From positions 86,254 to 150,253 of the forward strand of contig NZ_JABCQG010000007.1 of assembly GCF_015244565.1 (NCBI RefSeq): a stretch of DNA of 64,000 nt. Direction: 5' to 3'. Positions 9,701 to 18,624 of this stretch are shown piece after piece. Both the position numbers and the translations under genes were made by a program. Every line of letters starts with the position of its first letter. Positions within the stretch are counted from its first letter, which is position 1. The notes below the pieces were generated by a model. The model did no database searches. It was not told where the DNA came from and saw only the letters and a list, made by a program, of their open reading frames with translations. This DNA comes from Gluconobacter vitians (lineage in GTDB: Bacteria > Pseudomonadota > Alphaproteobacteria > Acetobacterales > Acetobacteraceae).

Positions 9701-10384
9701 AACCGGAACAAGAATCCGGAACCGCAATTCGTAGCATCCGTCTTCCCGCAGATCCTCCTCGACATTTCCGTCATAGACGCGCCGGTCTTCGGGATGGAGG
9801 GACAGCATCAGTTCATCAATGGGGACACCCACGGCCAGCCGTTCGGGCGGCAGGCCCCAGATACGGGCGAACCGCGCATCTCCCGTCACCATCCGCGCTG
9901 CGAAATCACAGCGGTAGAAGGCAACCTCCGCCGTATCCGCCATGCGCTGCATCCGGAGCTGCATCCGCTCCATAAGCGCATGCTCCTCCTCTTCCGGCGA
10001 CGTGGACGCTGCATGTTCGCGCAGCAGTTCATCCACCTGAAGGGCGCACAGGGCCAGAACATGCTCAAGGGCCGGCGCGTTCTGCCGCACGCACAGCCAC
10101 ACCTCGACCACACCGGAGCGGACCGGCAGGAGGCGTACGGTACAGGAATCGACGGACTGTCCGTCCATGAGACAGGCCGCGCCTTCATAGGCAATCGTGC
10201 TCGCCTCACCGCCCAGGATGCGCACCCCTTCGGTATCGCGCACCAGCAGAGCAGCCTCACCGCCCCCCTCGGCGGCGGCAAGGGCCAGAAGATGGACGCA
10301 CAGAACAGAGGCACGGCCACCGGCCGGAGCCGGACGGAGCATCAGCGCTTCGGTTCCTCCTGCTGCGTCCTCCCCGCGATCCAT
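6758..10384 (-). CDS. Soluble hybrid sensor histidine kinase, PAS/GAF-rich
   Basis: A 1208-residue hybrid kinase with no membrane segment, so it probably senses a cytoplasmic or diffusible signal. Order: a divergent GAF-like N-terminus (about 20-120), PAS-like domains near 150-270, 285-400 and 405-530, a GAF domain near 540-685 (ending in the [20 protein letters not shown] type), a coiled linker at 690-712, a clear PAS/PAC at 712-820, a HisKA motif [13 protein letters not shown] with phosphoacceptor His842, an ATPase with NARDAM (956-961), DEGCGMP and GEGTGLGLS, and a C-terminal receiver with VVDDED (1092-1097), phosphoacceptor Asp1139 and Lys1190. This HDFNN type lacks a partner regulator nearby. 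GAGGAG before the ATG fixes the start. Confidence 0.93.
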   Translation of the reverse strand: MDRGEDAAGGTEALMLRPAPAGGRASVLCVHLLALAAAEGGGEAALLVRDTEGVRILGGEASTIAYEGAACLMDGQSVDSCTVRLLPVRSGVVEVWLCVRQNAPALEHVLALCALQVDELLREHAASTSPEEEEHALMERMQLRMQRMADTAEVAFYRCDFAARMVTGDARFARIWGLPPERLAVGVPIDELMLSLHPEDRRVYDGNVEEDLREDGCYELRFRILVPVLSALSRAESSRRRPMLRHVLLRGWREDESRPDGRRSVGLAMDVSSASMTAEALRSSEAFTRLLLSSLPDCIHILDCDGCIRFVNEGGIKSMEMDSPIIMHGLPWVDLWRGQPRRRAALAVQTALEGETARFQGYAMTMRGQRRFWDVAVTPVFGEDGDVQRLLAIGRDLTEANQSAERLQLALDAGAIAGTWMWDDSASRMTGDARLALTLGLDPARLREGVMPNVIYDAVDPRDRFAVVQAVTAATRRGGKCRFEFRVDTPEGQRWFEGNGRCDLGEEGRVARFPGIVFDIDRSKRQALRQAALVELGDQLRALDDTGMMEEVAAHIICRELDASGAGYGLINDDGTGMTVSGVAEARRPLLGVRMFADYGEFRPLLIRGEAVAISDVRTNALTAGYDARYEVENIVALLCIPIFKFGRFVGLMFVCHDTPHVWTEEEIVFTRAVADRTHASMRQARTQQQIRDLNVMLEERILQRTRERDRLWNIARDLFIIIDRRGYYVAVSPSWEEMQGYRAEELAGLRLDALCHPDDRQTVWDTFDRLITGTPWPTAGLDVRIRRSDGTWRTYNWSCNDEGDAIYAVGRDLTERNELEEQLRQAQKMEAVGQLTGGLAHDFNNLLAGIGGGLELLGMRIAQGRMDGLERYITASQEAVHRAASLTHRLLAFSRRQTLDPTPTDMNALVRGLESLLRGTVGPGIELVFDLQPDLWLTRVDSNQLENAVLNLCINARDAMHNHGMTLRLKSENRLLTADAAADMSIRPGDYVVLTVEDEGCGMPPEIVQRAFDPFFTTKPLGEGTGLGLSMIYGFTQQSGGQVEIRSIPGQGTSVSLWLPRYHGQDVMRTDAPSLPRTPQPRLLEGRRVLVVDDEDAVRMIVADMVTDLGGVVLTACDGPSALALAAQDEPPSVLISDIGMPGGMNGRELGEQLMKRWPALKVLFITGYAEQSILGDQPLAPGCALLVKPFTVATFTRKLGILLSGD

Positions 10385-10555
10385 TGCCTCTCCTCAAGCC
10401 CTGCTCATCCGAACGTTTCCCACCCCGGGACCGTGTCAGTCATAGCAGATCTGGCGTCCCTCGCATCCTGTCATGAAACCTCTACAATGGAATGGCCACT
10501 TTTTCGCCTTTCTTACGTTTCTGTCGGAACGTGATCACATTTTCAGGAGTTTGCC

Positions 10556-11350
10556 ATGCTGAACCTCGATCTGAGCGGCCGCACTGCCCTCGTCACCGGC
10601 TCAACCGGCGGGATCGGCCTTGCCATTGCCCGCAAACTGGGTGAGGCCGGGGCAACCGTCATCATCAATGGCCGCAAGCAGGACAGCATCGACGGCGCGC
10701 TCGAAAAGCTGGGCAAGGCCGTGCCGGGGGGCACCTTCCGCAGTGTGGTCGCCGATGTCGGAACGCCAGAAGGCTGCAAGACGCTGTTCGAAGCCGAAAG
10801 CAACATTGATATCCTGATCAACAATGCCGGCATCTTCGGGCCGAACGATTTTTTCGAGACAACGGATGACAGCTGGCAGCACCTGTTTGAGGTGAACCTG
10901 TTCTCCGGCGTGCGCCTGTCCCGCGCCTATATGCCGGGCATGAAGGAGCGCAACTGGGGGCGCGTGCTGTTCATTGCATCGGAATCCGCGCTGAACATCC
11001 CGGTCGAAATGGTGGATTACGGTGTCAGCAAGACCGCCATGCTGGGTCTGGCCCGCGGGCTGGCGAAGCTGATGGCGGGCACGAACGTGACGGTCAATTC
11101 AGTGTTGCCCGGCCCCACGCTGTCCGAAGGTGTCGAGGACATGCTCAAGGCCCAGAACCCCGGCAGCACCCGCCCTGTTGCGGAACTGGCGGCAGAGTTC
11201 GTGCAGAAGCACCGCCCGAGCAACATCCTGCGCCGTATGGCCACGGTCGATGAAGTGGCCAACCTTGTCGCCTATGCCGCCTCGCCCCTGTCTTCCGCCA
11301 CGACCGGCGCGGCCCTGCGCGTCGATGGCGGTACGGTCGACACTATCTGA
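10556..11350 (+). CDS. Short-chain dehydrogenase/reductase
   Basis: A 264-residue classical SDR. The cofactor motif TGSTGGIG is at 14-21, NNAG at 89-92, and the catalytic Ser142, Tyr155 and Lys159 sit in ASES...DYGVSK. Arg40 in NGRK after the second beta strand suggests NADP(H). Insertions of about 25 residues (PGPTLSEGVEDMLKAQNPGS) are found in a subgroup of bacterial SDRs of unknown substrate. AGGAG lies upstream of the ATG. It is divergent from the histidine kinase across 171 bp, and convergent with the FUSC gene with only 13 bp between stops. Confidence 0.9.
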   Translation: MLNLDLSGRTALVTGSTGGIGLAIARKLGEAGATVIINGRKQDSIDGALEKLGKAVPGGTFRSVVADVGTPEGCKTLFEAESNIDILINNAGIFGPNDFFETTDDSWQHLFEVNLFSGVRLSRAYMPGMKERNWGRVLFIASESALNIPVEMVDYGVSKTAMLGLARGLAKLMAGTNVTVNSVLPGPTLSEGVEDMLKAQNPGSTRPVAELAAEFVQKHRPSNILRRMATVDEVANLVAYAASPLSSATTGAALRVDGGTVDTI

Positions 11351-11367
11351 TCAGGAAGGCTGATCAG
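11347..11367. terminator. Palindromic hairpin spanning two convergent stops
   Basis: CTGATCAG at 11347-11354, GAAGG as loop, then CTGATCAG again at 11360-11367. Because the 8-mer is itself a palindrome, the two copies pair in either strand. The stop TGA of the SDR gene (11348-11350) lies in one copy and the stop of the FUSC gene in the other. It could act as a bidirectional 3' end, but no T tract follows on either strand. Confidence 0.5.
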
Positions 11368-13256
11368 GCAGACGGGGGCATGTCCCCCGCCAGCCGTTGC
11401 AGGGCGGTTCGGACGTCGGGTTCAACGGCAGGATCATTCCGCAGCGACTGGGCCACAGTCCGCGCCAGCGGAGCCGCACTATCGCCTTTGCGGAACCAGG
11501 CCCGCAGAAAAACCTGCAACCGTTTGCGGACCGGCACAGGCGTCGCTTCCCGTGCCGCTGCATCACGCAGTTCGATCACCCACAGGCCCAGCGCCATCGT
11601 ATGAAGATGCCGCGCCATATAGGTCAGCATCACGTCCCGCGGGACGCCCTGACAGTTGCGCACGGCCCGCACCATGCTGGCAGCATTGATCGCCAGCCAT
11701 TGATGAACCGTCTGCCCGCCACCCCGTGCGATGAAGCGAAGCTGCTGCTCGACCCAGGCCGAGGTGCGCCTGAGGTGACTGTCAGCCCGGAACGGAAATA
11801 CCACGCCGAACGTGACGCGCGCGAAAATGACCGCTCCCAGAAACGCGCTGGCACCATTGAGGAACGATACTTCGTCATAGCGCATGAGATTTGACGGGCC
11901 GATCAGGACGGGCAGGAACATGTTGAACGAAAAGGCGTGGTTCACGAGCTTCGGCGTCCGGGCGGCCAGACCGCCAATCACCATCGGAACCATCAGAAGC
12001 AGCGCCAGATATTCCGGCGCCGTGACAGCGGGCACGACGAAAAACGCATAGATCCCCGCCACGCCAGCGCACCAGACCGCGCCACGATAGAAACCGGACG
12101 ATGCCAGCGCGGGGATTTCGCGGGTCGCCAGCAACCCATAGACCAGCGCCACAAAGGACACGAAAGCCGGCCCCGAAGGCCAGGCCGTCACTTCCCAGAG
12201 AAGCCAGGCGCCCATAATGCCGGTTGCAGCCCGCAATCCGTTGAACACCGCTTCGAGCATATGACGCGGAGAACGCGTGCGGAAACGGAAGTGGTCATGA
12301 CGCGGCGGCGTGATGATCGCCTGAATATGGTTCTGGGCCGCCTCAAGATCCCGATCCACGTCAATCCCGGTCGCCCCGCCCTGCGCCCGCGCGAGGACTG
12401 CCAGCAAACGCGCCAGAACGGCACGCGCATGATCCGCGCTGCGCCGGGTTCTGGACCCCATTTCGAGAACGTCGAACTCGATACGGCTGTTGGCATCGAC
12501 CAGTTCGGTCAGCAGGCGGCTTTCGGTTTCCGGATCAAACCCGCCTGCCCGCAGGATTTCCGCGTGGGAGGCGACCTTGGCGGTAATCTGTTGCAGACGT
12601 CCCAGAAGCCTCTGCCGCGCTTCCTTCTGGACATTGGGCAGGAAGAGCGCCGCCATGACCGCTTCGCAGAGCGTTCCGAGCATGATGTACGTGCCGCGCG
12701 CCATGGCGACGTTGAAAACATCGTCAGGCTGGCTGATCGCGCCAGTCGCCACGATGGCGGAGGTGAAGCTGATGACGAGAAATCCGTAGCGCCGATAACC
12801 GTCCAGAAACGTCGCCCAGCCGCAGCACAGCCCGATCCAGAGCGCGAGCGCGATGAAGAACAGTCCCGCCTGTTGAGGAAAGGCCGCGATCAGGGCCACG
12901 CCCATGCAGCCCCCGATGATGGTTCCTGCAAACCGCCAGCGCGCCTTGGACAGGCTCTCCCCGCGCGAGGCCGTCGCCACGACCCAGACGGTCAGCGGCG
13001 CCCATTGCGGGCTGTCCAGTTCCATCCACATGGCGATGAGCAGGGACAGGATCGCCGCGACCGAAGTCCGGACCGCAAAACCCAGATCTTTCGCGGACGG
13101 CGCAATCAGCCATCCCCAGCGCTGGATCAGAACATCGCGCAGTTCCGATCCGAATGTTGACCCCAGTCCCGCGAGACCGGCTGCTCTCCCGCCCAAACCT
13201 GGCACTCTTCCGTCCGAAAAGCCGCAAATTGCGAAACGGAACCCAGGCCTGTCCAA
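11364..13256 (-). CDS. FUSC/AaeB-family efflux protein
   Basis: An inner-membrane protein of about 630 residues of the fusaric acid resistance / aromatic acid exporter family. The layout is typical: an N-terminal hydrophobic block with MELDSPQWAPLTVWVVATASRG and the SLSKARWRFAGTIIGG signature, a long cytoplasmic helical region (about 215-345), then a second hydrophobic block (about 355-500) and a helical tail. The first codon at 13256 is TTG without a clear ribosome site; GTG about 17 codons further in is preceded by GGAAGA and may be the true start. It lacks the small AaeX and HlyD-like AaeA partners. It is a paralogue of the gene at 58658-60769. The LysR gene lies 43 bp upstream on the same strand. 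Confidence 0.85.
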   Translation of the reverse strand: MDRPGFRFAICGFSDGRVPGLGGRAAGLAGLGSTFGSELRDVLIQRWGWLIAPSAKDLGFAVRTSVAAILSLLIAMWMELDSPQWAPLTVWVVATASRGESLSKARWRFAGTIIGGCMGVALIAAFPQQAGLFFIALALWIGLCCGWATFLDGYRRYGFLVISFTSAIVATGAISQPDDVFNVAMARGTYIMLGTLCEAVMAALFLPNVQKEARQRLLGRLQQITAKVASHAEILRAGGFDPETESRLLTELVDANSRIEFDVLEMGSRTRRSADHARAVLARLLAVLARAQGGATGIDVDRDLEAAQNHIQAIITPPRHDHFRFRTRSPRHMLEAVFNGLRAATGIMGAWLLWEVTAWPSGPAFVSFVALVYGLLATREIPALASSGFYRGAVWCAGVAGIYAFFVVPAVTAPEYLALLLMVPMVIGGLAARTPKLVNHAFSFNMFLPVLIGPSNLMRYDEVSFLNGASAFLGAVIFARVTFGVVFPFRADSHLRRTSAWVEQQLRFIARGGGQTVHQWLAINAASMVRAVRNCQGVPRDVMLTYMARHLHTMALGLWVIELRDAAAREATPVPVRKRLQVFLRAWFRKGDSAAPLARTVAQSLRNDPAVEPDVRTALQRLAGDMPPSA

Positions 13257-13299
13257 GATATTGTTGTGATCGCATCATAAGTCGCGCTTATGATGATCC

Positions 13300-14205
13300 T
13301 CAGACTGTCAGCGCATCGTCCAGAATGAGCTGCGTGGCGACTTCCCAGCTGCGGGACATCAGCGCTGTCTGCACCGGCTGTTTCAGCCGCACCAGACCCA
13401 CGCCCGGAGACGGGCATGATGCGAGACGCCGGATCTGAAGCGGATTGGCCGGATCACGCTGATGCGGCAGGGCGGCAACCGGCAGGATCGTCGCCAGACG
13501 CCCGGCGAGCACTTCGACATATAGCAGTTCGAGCGCATTGGTCTCCAGCAGGACGTTGGGCTTGCTTCCAGCCTTCGCAAAGCACTCATCCACGATCTGA
13601 CGCGTCCGCATGGAATGGCCCAGAAGGCCCAGTGGATGTTCGGCGGCATCCGCCCAGCTGAACGTCTTGCGGGACGGCAGCTCCATGCAAGAGCCTGCCA
13701 CGAAGACATACTGTTCCGCATAAAGCTGATGCGTCTCGAAACTGCCGTCTTCGGGAACCTGATCCAGATAGATCAGTCCCATCTGGATCCGCTGCTCGGT
13801 CAGGTCATGCAGGATGTCGGTATTGGCCGACACCGTCAGTTCGATATGAAGTGCTGGTACGGCAGCCCGCAGGCTTTCCATCAGCGGCGGCATGACCTGA
13901 ATGGCGGGCGGAATGGTCCCGATCGACAGGGTCCCGCCGGCGACTTCATGCGCAAAATCGGCCTCCTGCCGGAGACCGTCCAGCGCGGCCACTGTCTGCC
14001 GCGCCCAGGCCAGAACGCGCTCGCCTTCCGGTGTCAGCCCCAGGACACGCCGGTTGCGCCGGACGATGGGCACGCCAAGTTCATGCTCGAGCTGACGGAT
14101 CGCCATTGACAGCGCGGGCTGCGACACGTTGCAGTGCTCCGCGGCCCGGGAAAAATGCCGGTACTGGTCGAGAGCGATGAGATAGGTCAGCTGACGCAGG
14201 AACAC
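13300..14205 (-). CDS. LysR-family transcriptional regulator
   Basis: A 301-residue LysR regulator. The N-terminal winged helix-turn-helix reads LRQLTYLIALDQYRHFSRAA then the recognition part NVSQPALSMAIRQLEHELGVPIV, followed by the linker helix and an effector-binding domain beginning GGTLSIGTIPPAIQVMPPLM. The GTG start at 14205 places the HTH at the usual position. The gene is divergent from the sugar symporter and lies just upstream of, and parallel to, the FUSC exporter, so either may be its target. Effector unknown; related regulators (CynR/OxyR branch) respond to small organic acids or oxidants. Confidence 0.92.
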   Translation of the reverse strand: MFLRQLTYLIALDQYRHFSRAAEHCNVSQPALSMAIRQLEHELGVPIVRRNRRVLGLTPEGERVLAWARQTVAALDGLRQEADFAHEVAGGTLSIGTIPPAIQVMPPLMESLRAAVPALHIELTVSANTDILHDLTEQRIQMGLIYLDQVPEDGSFETHQLYAEQYVFVAGSCMELPSRKTFSWADAAEHPLGLLGHSMRTRQIVDECFAKAGSKPNVLLETNALELLYVEVLAGRLATILPVAALPHQRDPANPLQIRRLASCPSPGVGLVRLKQPVQTALMSRSWEVATQLILDDALTV

Positions 14206-14359
14206 GAGGGCTTGTCCATGAACACGGAAAGGGTAGGAAGTGTGTCGCCCTGATCCGTCCGTGGCAATCCGTCAGACCGCACGGAAGCGCCTCCCTGCCT
14301 CCTCCTCTGTGACCTGATTGCATCAGAGCAGAAAATCCAGCCGATTATCACATATAATT

Positions 14360-14389
14360 TTGAATATTTTCCCAATCATGCGTTATACT
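14360..14389 (+). promoter_or_regulatory. Probable sigma70-type promoter of the sugar symporter
   Basis: TTGAAT at 14360-14365, then 17-18 bp, then TTATACT at 14383-14389, in an AT-rich patch that stands out from the GC-rich surroundings. It lies about 140 bp upstream of the symporter ATG and 155 bp from the LysR start, a position where a LysR regulator could act on both sides. Confidence 0.5.
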
Positions 14390-14529
14390 TTAGGGCTCAA
14401 GATGGCGAATCACCGTGCCTGTCACAGAAGAGCCTTCTCCCTCTCTCCCCGGTGCAGGCTGACCTGCCCGGTTTCTTTTCTGCCTTTCCCTGACAGGTCT
14501 GCCCTGCGGGTCGCCGGAGTTTTCCCGTC

Positions 14530-15948
14530 ATGAGCGACACAGTGCTCAACCCCTCTCCTGTCCCTTCTGCTGCTGCGGTCAAAGCCCCCATGGTCGGACG
14601 CATGATGTTCGCCGTGGCTCTGGCCGCGATTGCGGGCCTGATGTTCGGACTGGATGTGGGCGTCATTTCCGGCGCACTCGGCTTTATCCGTGACGAGTTC
14701 CATGCTTCCGAATTCGAGCAGTCCTGGATCGTATCGTCCATGATGTTCGGCGCGGCCGTGGGTGCAGTGGGCGCAGGCCGCATGTCCTATGCGTTCGGGC
14801 GTCGCCGTTCCCTGATCTTCAGCGCATTCCTGTTCGTGGCAGGTGGCCTCGTCTGCGCCCTGGCATCCTCGGTCTCCGAACTGATCATCGGGCGCACGAT
14901 GCTGGGTCTGGCGATCGGTATCGGAAGCTTCGTGGCTCCGCTCTACATTTCCGAAGTCTCGGACATCTCGCGGCGCGGCAGTCTGGTGTCGATGTACCAG
15001 CTGATGATCACGCTGGGCATCCTGCTGGCCTTCGTGTCCAATGCCATTCTGTCTTACAGCGGCTCATGGCGCTGGATGCTGGGGATCATGGCCATTCCCG
15101 GCGCGTTCTTCCTGATCGGTTCGTTCTTCCTGCCCGACAGCCCGCGCTGGCTGATGCTGCGTGGCCGTCACGAGGAAGCCCTGTCAATCATGAAGGAACT
15201 GCGCCACAACCCCGAGCTTGCCCATCAGGAAATCCGCGACATCCAGGGACAGATCCATGACCGTCAGCGCGGTCTGGCAATGTTCCTTGAGAACCGCAAC
15301 TTCCGCCGCGCCGTCCTCCTCGGCATCGTGCTTCAGGTCATGCAGCAGCTCACGGGCATCAACGTGGTCATGTACTACGCGCCGCGCATCTTCCAGGAAG
15401 TCGGCTTCGGGGCGAGCGGTCAGATGTGGGGTACGGCGATCGTCGGCGTGGTCAACTGGCTCGCCACGTTCATCGCCATTGCTTTCGCCGATAGCTGGGG
15501 CCGTCGTCCGATGCTGGTCACGGGTTTTGCCATCATGTCGGCTGGTCTTGCCGTTCTGGCAACCATCATGTCGGGCGCTGTCGGCAATACGGACCTGTCG
15601 CATTACCTCGCGATCTCGGTCCTGCTGTGCTTCATCGCAGGCTTCGCCTTCTCGGCCGGTCCGCTGGTCTGGGTACTGTGCTCGGAAGTCATGCCGCTTC
15701 AGGGGCGTGATTTCGGCATCACCTGCTCGACCGTCACCAACTGGGTCACGAACATGGTGGTGGGTGCCACGTTCCTCGGTCTGCTCACGACGCTCGGCGC
15801 CTCGCATACCTTCTGGCTCTATGCCGCACTGAATGCGCTCTTCATCTTCATGGTGCTGTTCTTTGTTCCGGAGACTAAGGGCGTGTCCCTTGAGTCCATC
15901 GAAACCAAGCTCAACCAAGGCGTCACCCTGCGCAATATCGGCCGCTGA
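14530..15948 (+). CDS. Sugar:H+ symporter, MFS sugar porter (GalP/XylE type)
   Basis: A 472-residue inner-membrane transporter with 12 predicted helices. Sugar-porter signatures are all present: FGLDVGVISGA in helix 1, a GRRRSL loop after helix 2, SEVSDISRRGSL after helix 4, SPRWLMLRGR at the end of helix 6, QQLTGINVVMYYAP in helix 7, DSWGRRP after helix 8, and VPETKGVSLE at the C-terminus. This is the GalP/AraE/XylE branch that imports hexoses or pentoses with protons. GGAG lies upstream of the ATG. A promoter-like element precedes it and a strong terminator follows, so it is probably monocistronic. The exact sugar cannot be assigned. Confidence 0.92.
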   Translation: MSDTVLNPSPVPSAAAVKAPMVGRMMFAVALAAIAGLMFGLDVGVISGALGFIRDEFHASEFEQSWIVSSMMFGAAVGAVGAGRMSYAFGRRRSLIFSAFLFVAGGLVCALASSVSELIIGRTMLGLAIGIGSFVAPLYISEVSDISRRGSLVSMYQLMITLGILLAFVSNAILSYSGSWRWMLGIMAIPGAFFLIGSFFLPDSPRWLMLRGRHEEALSIMKELRHNPELAHQEIRDIQGQIHDRQRGLAMFLENRNFRRAVLLGIVLQVMQQLTGINVVMYYAPRIFQEVGFGASGQMWGTAIVGVVNWLATFIAIAFADSWGRRPMLVTGFAIMSAGLAVLATIMSGAVGNTDLSHYLAISVLLCFIAGFAFSAGPLVWVLCSEVMPLQGRDFGITCSTVTNWVTNMVVGATFLGLLTTLGASHTFWLYAALNALFIFMVLFFVPETKGVSLESIETKLNQGVTLRNIGR

Positions 15949-15968
15949 TCCACGCCCCCTTAAAGCAT

Positions 15969-16006
15969 AAAAAAGCCCCCGCTCCGCAAGGAACGGGGGC
16001 TTTTTT
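15969..16006. terminator. Bidirectional terminator
   Basis: AAAAAAGCCCCCG pairs with CGGGGGCTTTTTT around a 12-base loop. A T tract follows the stem on both strands, so it can end both the symporter (plus) and the Pmp3-like gene (minus, stop at 16019). Confidence 0.92.
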
Positions 16007-16018
16007 ACATCCGAAGCG

Positions 16019-16204
16019 TCAGACGCGACCGGCAGCGATCTTGCGATCGGTGTTGTACTGGCTCAGCGCATAGACCGACCAGATGGCAGCCGGGATCCAG
16101 CCGATCACCGTGATCTGAAGGATCAGGCACACCAGACCGGCAAACGGCCGGCGGATGGTGAAGAACTGCAGCCAAGGCAGAAGCAGGGCAAGAATGAGAC
16201 GCAT
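16019..16204 (-). CDS. YqaE/Pmp3-family small membrane protein
   Basis: A 61-residue protein with two hydrophobic segments (about 1-24 and 26-46) joined by a short turn, ending in a polar tail QYNTDRKIAAGRV. The pattern LLLP...G.VCLILQITVIGWIPAAIWSVYAL fits the Pmp3/YqaE proteolipid family, stress-induced plasma-membrane peptides that affect membrane potential and salt tolerance in other organisms. AAGGAGA upstream gives a strong ribosome site. It is 70 bp downstream of glgX on the same strand and ends in the shared terminator, so it may be read from the glgX transcript or from its own promoter. Confidence 0.8.
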   Translation of the reverse strand: MRLILALLLPWLQFFTIRRPFAGLVCLILQITVIGWIPAAIWSVYALSQYNTDRKIAAGRV

Positions 16205-16274
16205 GATGCTCTCCTTTCACAAAAATGCTCTGTCCTCAGTGTTCGGTGAGAAACGCTCCGGATGCAACTCCGCA

Positions 16275-18419
16275 TCATGACGAGGTCTGCGGAAGCGGAT
16301 CACGTCCGACCAGTTCCAGCAGCAGGAACGATCGTCCCGTCACGACATATTTGTAGCTCTGCGGGAAGATTTCCCGCTCCACAGCACCACCGTTTTCCGG
16401 AATATTGGTGTCGAGCAGCAGCTTCCAGCGCCCCTCGCCCGTCTCCGGCAGCGTGAAGTTCACCACATCCTTCCAGCCATTGAAGATCAGCATGACAGTA
16501 GCGTCCGATCCCCGGCGCCGGATGCCGCTGGGCTGGCTGCGTCCGTCGATCATGAGGCCGAAGCACTGCGCGGTTTTCCATTCATCCGGCTGCATGGTGC
16601 CGCCATTGGCATTCAGCCAGGTCAGCTCCTGAATATCCAGTTCCTTGTTATAGGCTTCCATCAGGAACCGGGCACGATGCAGGATCGGATAGCGATGGCG
16701 CAGGGCCGTCAGACGCCGGACGAAGGCCTCAAGCTCCTTCGCCCGGTCTCCCAGCGACCAGTCCAGCCATGAAATCGGGCTGTCCTGACAATAGGCATTG
16801 TTATTGCCATCCTGCGTCCGACCGAACTCGTCTCCCGCCAGCAGCATCGGCGTACCCTGTGACAGCAGCAGCGTGGACAGCATGTTCCGGCACTGACGCC
16901 AGCGGATATCATTGATATCCGGATCGTCGGTCGGGCCTTCCACGCCATAATTGCAGGACCGGTTGTCGGATGATCCGTCCTTGCCGTCTTCCTGGTTCGC
17001 CTCGTTGTGACGGTCATTGTAGGACACGCAGTCCATGAGCGTGAAACCGTCATGGGCCGTCACGAAATTGATGCTGGCCCAGGTGCGACGGCCGCTGTGA
17101 TTGAACAGATCAGGACTGCCGAGCACACGCGGTGCCAGCGCATCGGCATGGGCCTCTCCCCGCCAGAAATCGCGGGTCGTATCACGGAACTTGTCATTCC
17201 ACTCCGCCCAGCCCGGCGGAAAATTACCGACCTGATAGCCTCCCGGTCCGACATCCCAGGGCTCGGCAATCAGCTTGACCTGTGACAGCACAGGGTCCTG
17301 ACGGCAGACACGCAGGAAACTGGAATCATTGTGAAAACCGTCTGCTTCACGCGCAAGGATTGTTCCGAGATCAAACCGGAATCCATCCACGCCCATCTCG
17401 TTGACCCAGTATCGCAGACTGTCCGCCACGAACCGGATGCAGTTCAGATGAGTCAGGTTGAACGTGTTTCCTGTACCCGTTTCGTTAATGTAATAACGCG
17501 GATCATCGGGCATGAGGCGATAATAGGACGCATTGTCCAGCCCCTTAAAAGACAGCGTCGGGCCCAGTTCATTGCCCTCGGCCGTGTGGTTGTAAACCAC
17601 GTCCATGATGACTTCGAGACCGGCTTCATGACAGGCCCGCACGAGGTTCCGGAACTCCTGCAATGCATTGTCCCGGTCATGGGCATAGCGGCTGTCCGGG
17701 GAGAAGAAGCCGATCGTGTTATAGCCCCAGTAATTGGTCAGCCCCTTATCCGCCAGATACTGGTCCGTCACGAAACTCTGGACGGGAAGCAGCTCAACCG
17801 CAGTGACACCAAGCTGCCGGATGCGCTTGAGCAGATTGCCGTCCGTTAGCCCGGCATAGGTGCCCCGCAGGGTTTCCGGTACGTTCGGATGCTGCTTTGT
17901 GTAGCCCTTGACGTGCATTTCGTAGATGACGGTGTCATGCCAGGACGTGCGGGGATGCTCGAAATGCTGGGGAGCAGGATCGGTGATGATGCCTTTAGGC
18001 ACGAACGGCGCACTGTCGCGCTCGTCAAAGCTCAGATCCTTGTCCGCATGACCGAGCTGATAGCCAAACAGGGCCGGATCCCATTGTAGATCCCCGTGGA
18101 ATGCCCGGGCATACGGGTCCATCAGGAGCTTGTTGGGATTGAAGCGATGGCCCGCTTCGGGCGTATAAGGACCATGAACCCGAAGACCGTAAAGCTGCCC
18201 GGCGCCCAGGTCGGGGATCCAGCCATGGAAAATCTGGTCGGTATATTCCGGAAGGCGGATACGGTCGGTTTCGGTTTTACCATCCGCGTCAAAGAGGCAG
18301 ATCTCCACTGCCGTTGCAGCCGTGGAGAAGACGGCGAAATTGACACCCCCATTTTCCGGTACGGCACCTGAAATATTCGGACGCCCTTCGCGCAGGCCCT
18401 TCTGACGTGTGCTGCTCAT
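16275..18419 (-). CDS. glgX: Glycogen debranching enzyme GlgX
   Basis: A 714-residue GH13 subfamily 11 enzyme (isoamylase/GlgX/TreX) that hydrolyses alpha-1,6 branches of glycogen or limit dextrins in the cytoplasm. The N-terminal CBM48 domain (about 15-130) precedes the barrel. Conserved regions: DVVYNHTAEGNELGPTLSFKG, then GFRFDLGT with nucleophile Asp350, EPWD with acid/base Glu386, and TAHDGFTL with Asp457. Length is normal. It is divergent from glgA across about 205 bp, so glgX and glgA-glgB-treZ may share a control region. Pmp3 follows on the same strand. Confidence 0.96.
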   Translation of the reverse strand: MSSTRQKGLREGRPNISGAVPENGGVNFAVFSTAATAVEICLFDADGKTETDRIRLPEYTDQIFHGWIPDLGAGQLYGLRVHGPYTPEAGHRFNPNKLLMDPYARAFHGDLQWDPALFGYQLGHADKDLSFDERDSAPFVPKGIITDPAPQHFEHPRTSWHDTVIYEMHVKGYTKQHPNVPETLRGTYAGLTDGNLLKRIRQLGVTAVELLPVQSFVTDQYLADKGLTNYWGYNTIGFFSPDSRYAHDRDNALQEFRNLVRACHEAGLEVIMDVVYNHTAEGNELGPTLSFKGLDNASYYRLMPDDPRYYINETGTGNTFNLTHLNCIRFVADSLRYWVNEMGVDGFRFDLGTILAREADGFHNDSSFLRVCRQDPVLSQVKLIAEPWDVGPGGYQVGNFPPGWAEWNDKFRDTTRDFWRGEAHADALAPRVLGSPDLFNHSGRRTWASINFVTAHDGFTLMDCVSYNDRHNEANQEDGKDGSSDNRSCNYGVEGPTDDPDINDIRWRQCRNMLSTLLLSQGTPMLLAGDEFGRTQDGNNNAYCQDSPISWLDWSLGDRAKELEAFVRRLTALRHRYPILHRARFLMEAYNKELDIQELTWLNANGGTMQPDEWKTAQCFGLMIDGRSQPSGIRRRGSDATVMLIFNGWKDVVNFTLPETGEGRWKLLLDTNIPENGGAVEREIFPQSYKYVVTGRSFLLLELVGRDPLPQTSS

Positions 18420-18624
18420 AAACCCCGTTCCAAAACCGGATCAGGCAGGTCCCTCCGCCCGTCTGGCGGGGCATCCTGCATTCCGAAACGCTAACGCCTC
18501 CAAACCACAGACACGAACATAACTTATCCGTGAAGGCGGTTCGCAAACGCCGCTTCAAGCGTTGTCCCTGACACAGGCATCAAACGTCAGAGACAGCGCC
18601 CTCGCGGCCGGAAAGATGTGCGTC

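Noticed and set aside
7493..10534. A 1013-codon plus-strand open frame opposite the histidine kinase
   Set aside because: It is a mirror of the kinase gene produced by high third-position GC. Its product has no motif order, while the minus strand encodes a complete kinase with all catalytic motifs.
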